Source of the DNA: DATJSN01 sp035504095 | GTDB lineage: Bacteria > Planctomycetota > Phycisphaerae > WQYP01 | Direction of reading: 5' to 3' | NCBI GenBank assembly: GCA_035504095.1 | Contig: DATJSN010000057.1 | Location: 1 to 30,676, forward strand | DNA length: 30,676 nucleotides | Part shown: one piece after another, positions 22,331 to 30,252 of the stretch | How positions within the stretch are numbered: position 1 is the first letter of the stretch | Layout of the letters: every line of letters begins with the position of its first letter | Translations under genes and position numbers: made by a program | Notes under the pieces: generated by a model | The model's input: only the letters and a program-made list of their open reading frames with translations | Database searches by the model: none | What the model was told of the DNA's origin: nothing

Positions 22331-24394
22331 TCATCCTGGTTGCGGAAATGGACTGATCGTCGGACCTTCGGTATGAGGTTGCGGCCCCGGACGTATTTCA
22401 GGCGTACGTCGTTGTTCGGCGGCGAGGATGTCGCCTACGGTCGGCTTGGTGAGCGCCTGACCGGACATAATGCGTTTGACGTCTTCGATGTCGAGCGTTT
22501 CATATTTGAGCAGCGCATCCTTGAGGGTGGCCAACTCCTGCTTTTTCTCAATAAGAATATTTCGCGCTTCGGTGTAGGCGGTGGAAATAAGCCTGTGAAC
22601 TTCGCTGTCAATAAGCTCGGCGGTTTTTTCGCTGTATTCGCGCTGACCTTCAAACCACGGCGCATTTTCCTCATGACCGAAACGGATCGGGCCGAGCGCT
22701 TCACTCATGCCGTAATTGCAGACCATTTCCCGGGCGATTACGCTGGCCTGTTTGATATCCATGCTGGCGCCGCTGGAAATTTCTCCCAGATAAAGCTCCT
22801 CTGCCACGCGCCCGCCGAAAAGCGTCCGCAATTCAGCCAGCAGATACTTGCGGCTGTACGTGAGCCGGTCTTTTTCAGGCAGGGAAAAAGTCGCGCCGCC
22901 GTAAGGACCGCGCGGAATAATGGTGACCTTATGAATCGGATCGGCGCTGGGCGAGAAGAACTGCACCACCGCGTGGCCGGCTTCGTGCCAGGCGGTAAGC
23001 AGCTTTTCTTCTTCGTCGACGGCCCTGCTCCGCCGGGCTTTGCCGAAACGGATCTTATCCCGAGCTTCTTCCAGATCGGACATTTCAATCGCTTCGCGGT
23101 TGAGCATCGTGGCAATCAGCGCCGATTCATTGATAATCGCCGCCAGATCGGCGCCGCTGAACATCGGCGTCTGCCGCGCCAGCCGCAGCATGTCCACATC
23201 CGGCGCTAATTTCACCTTGCGCGCGTGGACTTTGAGTATTTCATAACGTCCCTTGATGTCCGGCAGCGGCACAGTGACCTGCCGGTCGAAACGGCCCGGG
23301 CGCGTCAGCGCGGGGTCGAGGATGTCCGAGCGGTTGGTGGCCGCGACGACGATGACCTGGTCGTTGGTGTCGAAACCATCCATTTCCACGAGGATGGCGT
23401 TGAGCGTTTGTTCGCGTTCATCGTGGCCGCCGCTGGAAAATCCGTTGCCCCGGCGGCGCCCCACCGCGTCAATTTCATCGAGGAATACGATGCACGGGGA
23501 ACTTTCCTTGGCGGTTTTAAACAAGTCGCGCACGCGCGACGCGCCCACGCCGACGAACATTTCCACGAAATCCGAACCGCTGATGGAAAAGAACGGGACA
23601 TCCGCTTCACCGGCGATGGCCTTGGCCAGCAGAGTTTTGCCGACGCCCGGCGCGCCTATCAGCAGCACGCCGCGGGGAATGCGTCCGCCGAGGCGCTGAA
23701 ACTTGCGTGGATTTTTGAGGAATTCGACGATCTCCGACAATTCCTCCTTGGCTTCATCAATACCGGCAACGTCGTTAAACGTGATATTGGTATGTTCCTT
23801 GGACAAAAGCCGGTGACGCGAGCGGCCGAAACTGCCGAGCATGCCGATGCCGCCGCCGGCCGATTTGATCTGCCGGAACATCAGGAAATAAATCACCAGA
23901 ATCACGCCAACCCAGATGGCGACCTGGAAGAGTATGTTCCAGAAATAACTTTCGTCGTTGTCGTTGTAACTCCAGGAATGCACGCCATACTTTTCCATCT
24001 CTTGCGTCAGCAACGCCCACCCGTCGCCGGTAAGGGCGTTTGGCGGCTGCGAGGTAACCAAATCCGTGGAAGTATTGGCGGGGTCTCCCGGCAACGGTTT
24101 TATGGTGGTAAAGTTAATGTCGCCGCTGGGGTTGAATGTCACTTTGTTGACGTTGGTCTGTTCCAGCTGGCGTTGATAGTCGCTGTAATCGACCCGCTGC
24201 GGCGAACCGCCCGGCGGGTGCAACACCAGCAAACCAACCACGATCAAGCCGAGAAAAAACAGCCAGGTCATCATGCTGCGGCTGAACTGCATGTTGTTGT
24301 TGTCGCGGCCGGGTTTAGAGCCGCGCGGCGAATTGGAGGAACCGTTTTCCGGTGCTTGTTTGCCGCCGGAGGGGTTCTGTTGGCTGTCTGGCAT
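22331..24394 (-). CDS. ftsH: ATP-dependent zinc metalloprotease FtsH
   Basis: A 687-residue protein. Helices at about residues 43-59 and 152-173 flank an extracytoplasmic loop. The AAA+ module has Walker A GAPGVGKT at 247-254, pore segment EMFVGVGAS near 278-286, Walker B IVFLDEID at 302-309 and RPGRFDRQV at 365-373. The zinc protease site HEAGH is at 470-474. It degrades unassembled membrane proteins and short-lived regulators. The N-terminal 35 residues are polar and disordered, and the C-terminus is Pro-rich. ATG 24394 has AGAGG five bases upstream, so an earlier start was rejected. A promoter with perfect TATAAT is about 65 bases upstream. It follows the lptE-like gene in the same direction. 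Confidence 0.97.
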   Translation of the reverse strand: MPDSQQNPSGGKQAPENGSSNSPRGSKPGRDNNNMQFSRSMMTWLFFLGLIVVGLLVLHPPGGSPQRVDYSDYQRQLEQTNVNKVTFNPSGDINFTTIKPLPGDPANTSTDLVTSQPPNALTGDGWALLTQEMEKYGVHSWSYNDNDESYFWNILFQVAIWVGVILVIYFLMFRQIKSAGGGIGMLGSFGRSRHRLLSKEHTNITFNDVAGIDEAKEELSEIVEFLKNPRKFQRLGGRIPRGVLLIGAPGVGKTLLAKAIAGEADVPFFSISGSDFVEMFVGVGASRVRDLFKTAKESSPCIVFLDEIDAVGRRRGNGFSSGGHDEREQTLNAILVEMDGFDTNDQVIVVAATNRSDILDPALTRPGRFDRQVTVPLPDIKGRYEILKVHARKVKLAPDVDMLRLARQTPMFSGADLAAIINESALIATMLNREAIEMSDLEEARDKIRFGKARRSRAVDEEEKLLTAWHEAGHAVVQFFSPSADPIHKVTIIPRGPYGGATFSLPEKDRLTYSRKYLLAELRTLFGGRVAEELYLGEISSGASMDIKQASVIAREMVCNYGMSEALGPIRFGHEENAPWFEGQREYSEKTAELIDSEVHRLISTAYTEARNILIEKKQELATLKDALLKYETLDIEDVKRIMSGQALTKPTVGDILAAEQRRTPEIRPGPQPHTEGPTISPFPQPG

Positions 24395-24457
24395 GTATAC
24401 CTCTGTTTCAAATGCCCGGTGAACGGTCAATATACCGCAACCCCGTGCACATGAAAT

Positions 24458-24485
24458 ATTATAGTCGTATAAGAGCCTCGAACAA
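24458..24485 (-). promoter_or_regulatory. ftsH promoter
   Basis: On the minus strand TTGTTC (24480-24485) and TATAAT (24458-24463) are 16 bp apart, giving a leader of about 57 nt. The -10 is perfect and the -35 weak, which suits an activator. The direct repeats at 24506-24556 lie immediately upstream. Confidence 0.45.
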
Positions 24486-24505
24486 AATAAAGCTTTTTTC
24501 CCGGT

Positions 24506-24556
24506 ATTTACAGCCCAAGGTTATTGTCTAAAAGCATACAGGCTCATTTACAGCCC
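24506..24556. repeat. Two identical 11-bp direct repeats 40 bp apart, upstream of ftsH
   Basis: ATTTACAGCCC occurs at 24506-24516 and again at 24546-24556, exactly 40 bp apart (about four helical turns). On the minus strand it reads GGGCTGTAAAT. The nearer copy is 20 bp upstream of the putative ftsH -35. Each is followed on the plus strand by TTAT after a short gap. This is a candidate tandem activator site. Confidence 0.5.
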
Positions 24557-24592
24557 TGTTATGACTCGAGTGCCCGTGGCCCATTGCCCCGG

Positions 24593-25117
24593 TTAAAACT
24601 GATCGTTGGCCATCTCCATGACGATTGCCCGGGCCAGGTTGTCGATCGCTTCATTTTCCGCGTCGGGCAATTGCGAGGCGATGGAGGGAATATACGTGCT
24701 CGAACGGGCGAAAGACGCCCGTTGTAAAATAATTTTTCCACTCCTTAAATCGCGCCAGGTAAAATCCACAACGATCGTCACCTGCGTTTCCTGCGGCAGG
24801 TTCGTCTCGAAATTGTAGCTGAGTACGTTTTGTTGAACGCCGGTGATTGTCCCGGTTAATTCCGTGTCCGCTTCGTCTTCAGAAGCCAGCCGGTACGGCG
24901 TGCGCGATTCAATGTTTTTGTCTATGGCCTCCGTCAATTGAAATTCCAGATCGCGATAGTAGCTGTGATTATTCCACATGGGGACGGATATCGTGTCGAT
25001 GCCCGTTGGGTAAAGCCCTTCACTTTGATAGCCGCAACCCGCCAAACTAAACAGCGCGGCCAAAAACAGCGTGGGTAGCGCCCTGCGTAAGCAAAAACCA
25101 GAGGTCCGACTGAACAT
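24593..25117 (-). CDS. LptE-like LPS-assembly outer-membrane lipoprotein
   Basis: A 174-residue protein with a lipoprotein signal: hydrophobic core at about 14-25 and lipobox SLAGC with C28. After it come CGYQSEGLYPTGIDTISVPMWNN, a helix DLEFQLTEAIDKNIE and the two-strand core LTGTITGV...LSYNFETN. The final pattern is VTIVVDFTWRDLRSGKIIL. These are typical of the LptE family that plugs the LptD pore for LPS export. Sequence similarity within this family is always low, so the call rests on architecture. Its ATG overlaps the stop of the BamD-like gene as TGATG. The pairing of LptE- and BamD-like lipoproteins points to a diderm with LPS. Confidence 0.75.
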   Translation of the reverse strand: MFSRTSGFCLRRALPTLFLAALFSLAGCGYQSEGLYPTGIDTISVPMWNNHSYYRDLEFQLTEAIDKNIESRTPYRLASEDEADTELTGTITGVQQNVLSYNFETNLPQETQVTIVVDFTWRDLRSGKIILQRASFARSSTYIPSIASQLPDAENEAIDNLARAIVMEMANDQF

Positions 25118-26148
25118 CAGCTTCCTCTTTTTCCAAAATGCTGTGTCAATTCATCCTCGGCCTGCTGGGCCCATATGGTATCCGGCCAGCCATTGATCAC
25201 GCGTTGATAATAAAACTCGCTGGCCGAGGGCTGGCTGAAACGCCAGTAAAATTCGGCGATCAGCAGTTCGTTTTCGCCTTCGAGCTGATAGATGCGCTCC
25301 TGAAGCGAGGTAACCTGTATCTCGCTGGCGAGCTCGGGATAATTCTGTTGAAACGTCTGTAGCATGGCCTGGGCGTTTTGCAGCGGCGTAAGATCAAATT
25401 TTACCCCCCTGAACTCGCCGAGCAAACATTCAATCTGCCGCAAGTTCGCCTTGGCGACAAACTGGCTGTACGGATACCGGTTGACAAAGTCCTGATAGGA
25501 CTCCAGCGCGCTGGAAAAATCGCCGGAGCGGTATTGGTAATCGGCGATTTGAATACCCGCGAGTTCCGCAAGCGGCGAACCACGCTGGCGGTCCTGGATG
25601 CGCTCCAGAAGGCGGACCGCGTCGTCTTTGGCTGTGAGTATCTGCATGCCCAGAAATTTGCGCTTGTAACCGTTAAGCAGTGCAATAGCGATGTCGTATT
25701 CCCGCGTCAGACATGGGCCGTAAAGCGGGCTGTTGGGGAAATTGTTCAAAAGATCTTCATAGGGATACAAAGCGCCATATTTATCGCCGCTGGCGTCAAG
25801 GGCATCTCCACGCAGCAGCAGGACCTGCGGCACGAGTGGATCATGTTGATGGACTTTGAGCCATTCCTTGGATTCTTTGATCACACGTTCGTACTGCTGG
25901 TGGTTTAAATCCCAGATCATCGTGGCCACCTGGCCTTCGGGCGTATAAGGATTGGCAACCACCACGGGCACCCAAACGCCGTTTTTAAGCACCCAGGACG
26001 AGGTGGGCGAAATCGGGCCGGGGGACGGCGGAGGCGGAGGCGCCGCCCAGGACATGCCGGGTACACCGGAAAGATTGGTGCAGGCCGGCAGCATCAGCAT
26101 GCCGCAGATGAGCGCTGCAAATAATATGTAATGCCGTGGGATGAACAT
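25117..26148 (-). CDS. BamD-like TPR lipoprotein
   Basis: A 343-residue protein with a lipobox MLPAC (C23) and a Pro-rich linker (WAAPPPPPSPGP). Several helical TPR-like pairs follow from about residue 75: YERVIKESKEWLKVHQHDPLVPQVLLLRGDAL, LAELAGIQIADYQYRSGDFSSALESYQDFVNRYPYS, and LLIAEFYWRFSQPSASEFYYQRVINGWPDT. The last fits the BamD/YfiO C-terminal pattern. BamD proteins belong to the beta-barrel assembly complex at the outer membrane; a related TPR lipoprotein role is the fallback. It is longer than E. coli BamD (245). TATACT ends eight bases before its ATG, with no Shine-Dalgarno. It is followed by the lptE-like gene with an overlap. Confidence 0.8.
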   Translation of the reverse strand: MFIPRHYILFAALICGMLMLPACTNLSGVPGMSWAAPPPPPSPGPISPTSSWVLKNGVWVPVVVANPYTPEGQVATMIWDLNHQQYERVIKESKEWLKVHQHDPLVPQVLLLRGDALDASGDKYGALYPYEDLLNNFPNSPLYGPCLTREYDIAIALLNGYKRKFLGMQILTAKDDAVRLLERIQDRQRGSPLAELAGIQIADYQYRSGDFSSALESYQDFVNRYPYSQFVAKANLRQIECLLGEFRGVKFDLTPLQNAQAMLQTFQQNYPELASEIQVTSLQERIYQLEGENELLIAEFYWRFSQPSASEFYYQRVINGWPDTIWAQQAEDELTQHFGKRGS

Positions 26149-26156
26149 TTCGACGA

Positions 26157-26162
26157 AGTATA
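26157..26162 (-). promoter_or_regulatory. -10-like TATACT immediately upstream of the BamD-like start
   Basis: TATACT on the minus strand leaves only eight bases to the ATG at 26148, so transcription would start one or two bases before the gene. The -35 is poor. It belongs to the set of possible leaderless starts. Confidence 0.3.
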
Positions 26163-26240
26163 CGGGAAAAGAACTGTGGCTGCATCAGGTTCAGGGGTTG
26201 ATAAAGCAATAAGGCAAAAGAGCTGCACCGTGGGCGCGAT

Positions 26241-26801
26241 TTAATGGGGTGGGCAAAAAGCGAGCATTTGCATCAACTGATCATGGTAATTGGCGCATTG
26301 GTGGGCCAGGTTGGTCAGGAAAGTTTTACGCGTGGGATCTGTTTCTTCTTTGCCCAGCGCCCGGCACAATTGCGTGGCGTAGTTCATCGCTTCGGCCTGG
26401 GTGAAAATCAGGCGGACCTCAAACTCCTCGCCGCTGGAAAAAAGCAGGGCATTCGTGTCGTCGCTGGTCTGCAGATTGCGGCCCATCTCTTCAAGATAAG
26501 GCAGATCGGGGACATCATATTGGAGGCTCGGATCGGCCCTGGCAAAGTCGTCCATGCGATTTTTGGCGGCCTGGCAAGTGGCGCCGATGTTGCGGACAAG
26601 GTTGACGAGTGAGTCATTGGCGCTCTGGAGAATGAAGATTTGTCCGACATTGCTTTCATCGCTCATAAGTTTATAAAGAAGGCTGTAGCCCTCGTTGTGC
26701 TGGCGGGCCATGGGATAATTCGCGGACGGGGATACAGGAGCGCTGGTGCAGCCGCAAATGCCGGCGAGAACCAGGACAGCGCTAAGAACTCTCCATGCCA
26801 T
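26241..26801 (-). CDS. Hypothetical lipoprotein
   Basis: A 186-residue protein from ATG 26801; a longer frame starts 28 codons upstream but would bury the signal peptide and the promoter. Residues 1-17 form a hydrophobic signal, with ICGC placing the lipidated cysteine at C18. The mature part is mostly helical. It contains ARQHNEGYSLLYKLMSDESNVGQI, a long helix with LVNLVRNIGATCQAAKNRMDDF, and a C-terminal helix with LCRALGKEETDPTRKTFLTNLAHQC. I recognise no family; an all-helical periplasmic bundle is inferred. It heads the BamD-like/LptE-like/ftsH direction with a 92-bp gap. TATAAT ends seven bases before the ATG. Confidence 0.75.
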   Translation of the reverse strand: MAWRVLSAVLVLAGICGCTSAPVSPSANYPMARQHNEGYSLLYKLMSDESNVGQIFILQSANDSLVNLVRNIGATCQAAKNRMDDFARADPSLQYDVPDLPYLEEMGRNLQTSDDTNALLFSSGEEFEVRLIFTQAEAMNYATQLCRALGKEETDPTRKTFLTNLAHQCANYHDQLMQMLAFCPPH

Positions 26802-26808
26802 GTAAATA

Positions 26809-26836
26809 ATTATAGACAGACGAAATAGAAAGTTAA
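26809..26836 (-). promoter_or_regulatory. Promoter of the hypothetical lipoprotein, apparently leaderless
   Basis: On the minus strand TTAACT (26831-26836) and a perfect TATAAT (26809-26814) are 16 bp apart. The -10 is followed by seven bases and then the ATG at 26801, so the transcript would begin at the start codon. No Shine-Dalgarno is present. Confidence 0.5.
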
Positions 26837-26909
26837 AAATGGATGTGAACCATGGATTGCGATGAAGTAAACAGGCAAAAGACAAAAAACAAAATAACGG
26901 TTCTTCCGA

Positions 26910-29093
26910 TTACCTGATATCCGCGCGGGATGCCGCGTCATTGCACCATTTTTTCCACATATTCCGATACGCCGCTTCGACGTTACTCGTAAATCGTTTG
27001 GCGTCCATTAACGGCGAGTTTTCCATGCGCTGCCGGAGCGTGGTGCGAAGTTCTTTGAGGCGCGGCAGATCGCCGGCGAGCTTGACGGCAATGTCGACAT
27101 ATTCTTCCGATGTATTGGCAACCAACTCCGGCAACCCGACATTAGTCAGAATACTTTTGCCTCCCCGTCCCACAATTGTGTTTCCCGCCAGGCTTACCAC
27201 CGGCACACCCATCCAAAGTGAATCCATTGTTGTGGTATGGCCGTTGCAAGTGAAAGTGTCCAGGACAATGTCGATGCGGTCGTAAAGACGGAGATATTCC
27301 GGACGCGGCGATCGTCTCACGAAATTCAACCGCTCCGGACCGATGCCCACATCTCCTAAATACCTGCGAATATAATTCTGATGTTCAATGCTGAAAGTGA
27401 GGATCAGAAGTCTGGAATGCGGCGTCGCTTTTAGTATCTCGCTCCAGAGATCCAGAACCCGGTCGTTAATCTTGCACGGATGATTGAGCGATCCAAAACA
27501 GATCGGTCCGTCCTGTTGCGCCGGCCGAGGTGGTCCGTCAAAAAGCGGGTTGTAACACCAAAAGCTCTCGGGCAGGCGCATCGTCTGTTCGCTGTAAACA
27601 CTCAGGTCGGTATTCGGTGGATCCAAATATGGGTCGCTGAAGCGATAATCAATGGTCTGCAACCCTGTGCTGCCGGGATAGGCCAGCCATGTTACCTGCA
27701 CCGGTGCGGGCTTTTGCGCAAAAAGCAGCAGCCGGTTGTTGGCCATGTGCATGGTCAGATCGATAAGGATGTCGATTTGATCGTGGCGAATTTGCTCGGC
27801 GAGTTTTTCATTGCTCTGGTTATGAACGTCGTACCAGACATCCGCCGAGCGCCGCAGGTGGTCTGTGATAAAGTCCGGGCGCGTCACGCTGGAATAACAG
27901 TAGATTTTGAATTGTTGATGATCGTGCGTTTCCAGCAACGGCGTAATAAAGAATGATTCCGCATGGGAAAAAAAATCCGGGGAAACATAGCCGATACGCA
28001 GACGGCGTTCGGGATCGGGATCATTGGCATGCGGTTTAATAAATTTCCTGAGCTCTTCGGTGTGTCTGGCATTCCAGCGTTTGTGTTCTTCCTGAACGGA
28101 CCGATCGTCAAAGTCGGGATGGAAATTTAATGTATAAATGAGATAGCTGTGCAGCCGGCTGTTGTCGGGATCACAACGCACCGCCGCGCGGTAAGCGTCG
28201 ATGGCCGCGGTCAGTTGTCCGCTGTTGGCCAGAGCAATCCCCAGGTTGTAGTGTGCATCGGCAAAGGTTGGTTTAAGTTCAATGGCCCTTCGGCAGGCAT
28301 TTATAGCCGCCTCCATATTCATTTGCGCCATCATTGCGTTTCCCAGATTGTTATGGGCTTCTGCCAGATCGGGTTTAAGCCGGATGGACGCGCGGAGTTC
28401 CGCAACGGCCTCATCGAACCGCCCGGTTTGCAGGAGCGCCTCTCCGAGATTATTACGGACTTCGGCGTCGTTGGGATTAAGTTTTAAAGCCTTAAGATAT
28501 TCATCAACGGCCTGATCAAAAAGTCTTTGGGCCGCCAGAGCCAGGCCAAGATTGTTAAAAGCTTCGAAATATGCGGGGTTGTGCTGTATAGCGGTGCGAA
28601 AGGCGCCGGCGGCGAGATCGAACCGGCGCTTCTCAAAAAAGGCCAGACCCAGGTGGTTATGCGCCGGCGCATAATCGGGCTTGATTTTGATGGCCAGACG
28701 ATATTCAGCGACGGCCTCTTTAATCCGTTCCTGCTGTTTAAATACGGTACCCAGATTGCAATGGGCTTCGGCGTAATCCGGTTTCAAATCGATGGCGGTG
28801 CAAAAAGATTTTTGGGCGCGTTCCAAATGGCCCAGACTTTTAAGAACCAACCCCAGATTGTTGTGAAAAAATGACGCCGAGGGATTAATGGCAATCGACC
28901 GCTCCATGAGTTCCAAGGCAAGCTGATTGTTTCCCATTTGATGGGCAACAGCGCCCAGCAGATGCAGGGCATCGGCATTATCGGGCTGCTGAGCGACCAA
29001 CTGACGGTAGATAGCTTCAGCTTCAGCAAGTTTTCCAGCCTGATGGTAACGCAAGGCCAGATCAAACGCCTGTTGAATGGTCAAATCGGGCAT
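26910..29093 (-). CDS. TPR/GT41 O-GlcNAc transferase-like (SPINDLY family) protein
   Basis: A 727-residue protein. Nine 34-residue TPRs occupy about residues 6-311 (pattern AEAHCNLG...P). The GT41 catalytic region follows from about 364 (RIGYVSPDFFSHAESFF). It includes LTMHMANNRLLLFAQKPAPV at 446-465, CFGSLNHPCKIND with K541 matching the human OGT catalytic-site lysine K842, and CNGHTTTMDSLW at 616-627 corresponding to the UDP-binding HTT. Such enzymes add GlcNAc or another sugar to protein Ser/Thr; donor and acceptor are unknown here. No signal peptide is present, so it should be cytoplasmic. TATCAT ends six bases before the ATG. It is separate from its neighbours, with 108 bp to the lipoprotein promoter. 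Confidence 0.92.
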   Translation of the reverse strand: MPDLTIQQAFDLALRYHQAGKLAEAEAIYRQLVAQQPDNADALHLLGAVAHQMGNNQLALELMERSIAINPSASFFHNNLGLVLKSLGHLERAQKSFCTAIDLKPDYAEAHCNLGTVFKQQERIKEAVAEYRLAIKIKPDYAPAHNHLGLAFFEKRRFDLAAGAFRTAIQHNPAYFEAFNNLGLALAAQRLFDQAVDEYLKALKLNPNDAEVRNNLGEALLQTGRFDEAVAELRASIRLKPDLAEAHNNLGNAMMAQMNMEAAINACRRAIELKPTFADAHYNLGIALANSGQLTAAIDAYRAAVRCDPDNSRLHSYLIYTLNFHPDFDDRSVQEEHKRWNARHTEELRKFIKPHANDPDPERRLRIGYVSPDFFSHAESFFITPLLETHDHQQFKIYCYSSVTRPDFITDHLRRSADVWYDVHNQSNEKLAEQIRHDQIDILIDLTMHMANNRLLLFAQKPAPVQVTWLAYPGSTGLQTIDYRFSDPYLDPPNTDLSVYSEQTMRLPESFWCYNPLFDGPPRPAQQDGPICFGSLNHPCKINDRVLDLWSEILKATPHSRLLILTFSIEHQNYIRRYLGDVGIGPERLNFVRRSPRPEYLRLYDRIDIVLDTFTCNGHTTTMDSLWMGVPVVSLAGNTIVGRGGKSILTNVGLPELVANTSEEYVDIAVKLAGDLPRLKELRTTLRQRMENSPLMDAKRFTSNVEAAYRNMWKKWCNDAASRADIR

Positions 29094-29099
29094 GAATGG

Positions 29100-29105
29100 A
29101 TGATA
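29100..29105 (-). promoter_or_regulatory. -10-like TATCAT before the TPR/GT41 start
   Basis: TATCAT on the minus strand is followed by six bases and the ATG at 29093, the spacing seen at pcm, the toxin gene and the 26801 lipoprotein. The -35 is weak. A second -10-like TATACT lies further upstream. Confidence 0.3.
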
Positions 29106-29166
29106 GCGTTAGCAGGGAAAGAATCTATCTCAAAACATAGTATATGGAGGCGTTCGATCCTGAAGC

Positions 29167-29508
29167 CTAACCAAAGTGTTTACAACAGGGGCATTTCAAG
29201 TCCGATCCGGCGGGACGGGCGGGATGCGCCTTGTTGTCGGCAGGGTTAATTTCGTGATAATCGACGCATTCATTTTCAAATGCCTGGTTGGCGCTATCCG
29301 CATAATACGCCTTGAAAATTTCATAGCTTCCAATGTGGCCGCGCAAACGTTGGATCAAGTCGTCATCCGACCGGCCCACATAAGTCACCTTAAAATCCCC
29401 CTCAGAGTCAAAATTTCCAAGTATGTAATTTCCGGGGGCTCTTCTTTTGAAATTCTTGTCAATTTCCTTCTCGGTTAGCGTAAAAAACAAAAGGTTAAGC
29501 GCCGGCAT
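29167..29508 (-). CDS. GIY-YIG superfamily protein with C-terminal Cys motif
   Basis: A 113-residue protein from ATG 29508, which has GGAGG (29514-29518) five bases upstream. The first GIY-YIG strand reads NYILGNF and the second VTYVGRSDD, followed by a helix LIQRLRGHI containing the expected arginine. A later helix, QAFENECVDYHE, supplies the expected glutamate. This order fits a stand-alone GIY-YIG domain. The tail ends in CPCCKHFG, perhaps a small metal knuckle. GIY-YIG domains are found in nucleases of repair, restriction and mobile elements; the role here is unknown. The tyrosine of the first motif is kept, but the GIY itself is not. Confidence 0.72.
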   Translation of the reverse strand: MPALNLLFFTLTEKEIDKNFKRRAPGNYILGNFDSEGDFKVTYVGRSDDDLIQRLRGHIGSYEIFKAYYADSANQAFENECVDYHEINPADNKAHPARPAGSDLKCPCCKHFG

Positions 29509-29570
29509 AATTACCTCCAATTTATTTTTCGGCGGTTTGCGTCGACAAAATCAACCGCCCGGGGGATTTA

Positions 29571-29640
29571 TGTTACCAAGTTTGGCCATAGAGGACACAG
29601 AGAATTTTAACCACGGATTGCGCGGATGACACGGATAGTA
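29571..29640. repeat. Dispersed repeat copy next to PIN module
   Basis: Contains tggccatagaggacacagag followed by aaccacggattgcgcggatg and acacggata. It is related to the 'accacgaaggcacaaagg / gcagagaacgcggata' family at 5850-6022 and borders the 3' end of the PIN toxin gene. Confidence 0.5.
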
Positions 29641-29641
29641 T

Positions 29642-30238
29642 TTATATGACCGGCCACAGGGCATAGACTACAAAAGCACCGCAAATTCCCGTAGCCTGGC
29701 AACGGTTTGTGATAATTACTGATGGGCGAGAATCTCCAAAAAATTCATCCACTGTTTTCGGGGGCTTTTTTAAACTTTGGCGATGCCGCCGCGCCGCAGC
29801 GCAAACTGCGGGGACATCCAGATCAAGCAGATGCGTCACGAAAATGTCCGGATGTTGCGGCTCGATTCCCAGTGGATCAAGAATTTTATCTGGAAAATCG
29901 TCAAGGTTGTATGTCACGATTACATCGGCGCCGACACGGATGGCCGCGGCCAATACATGGCGATCGTTGGGATCAGGCAATGTTAATCCATCGATCAGGC
30001 TTTCGTATCCGGTAACAAGACAATCCAGAACATGAGCGTTCATCAACCTGCGGGTCCGTTCGAGTTGTTCTTGTTTGAGATCGGGCCGCTTGGTCAAAAC
30101 ATTGCGTATCCATTCATCATGAATCCGGTCCGTCCACCGTGCGCGGAAAAGGTCCGTCATTGCCAGATGCATCAGCAAGTCGCGTAATGGGGCTGGATAT
30201 AGAACGCAGGCGTCGTAAAGGGCAGTAAAACCGGCCAT
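29642..30238 (-). CDS. PIN-domain toxin with frameshifted C-terminus
   Basis: A 198-residue frame. The PIN domain (about residues 4-165) has the acidic residues D9, E42, D92 (LPDPNDRHVLAAA) and D113/D114 (IVTYNLDDFP). The surrounding VLYPAPLRDLLMHLA and LFRARWTDRIHDEW are typical of a PIN family paired with excisionase-type antitoxins. It should be a Mg-dependent RNase neutralised by the upstream gene. After VDEF at 163-166 the frame diverges from the family. Reading one base back in the run of six A's (29738-29743, plus strand) gives EFLEILAHQ, stop, LSQTVARLREFAVLL, which looks like the original tail. The core is intact, so activity cannot be judged. AAAGG is near the ATG. It follows the antitoxin by 14 bases. 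Confidence 0.85.
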   Translation of the reverse strand: MAGFTALYDACVLYPAPLRDLLMHLAMTDLFRARWTDRIHDEWIRNVLTKRPDLKQEQLERTRRLMNAHVLDCLVTGYESLIDGLTLPDPNDRHVLAAAIRVGADVIVTYNLDDFPDKILDPLGIEPQHPDIFVTHLLDLDVPAVCAAARRHRQSLKKPPKTVDEFFGDSRPSVIITNRCQATGICGAFVVYALWPVI

Positions 30239-30252
30239 GGACGCGCCTTTGT

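Noticed and set aside
23225..24454. Long plus-strand open frame opposite ftsH
   Set aside because: It is the antisense shadow of a highly conserved gene; its His/Arg-rich composition and lack of a ribosome-binding site argue against coding.
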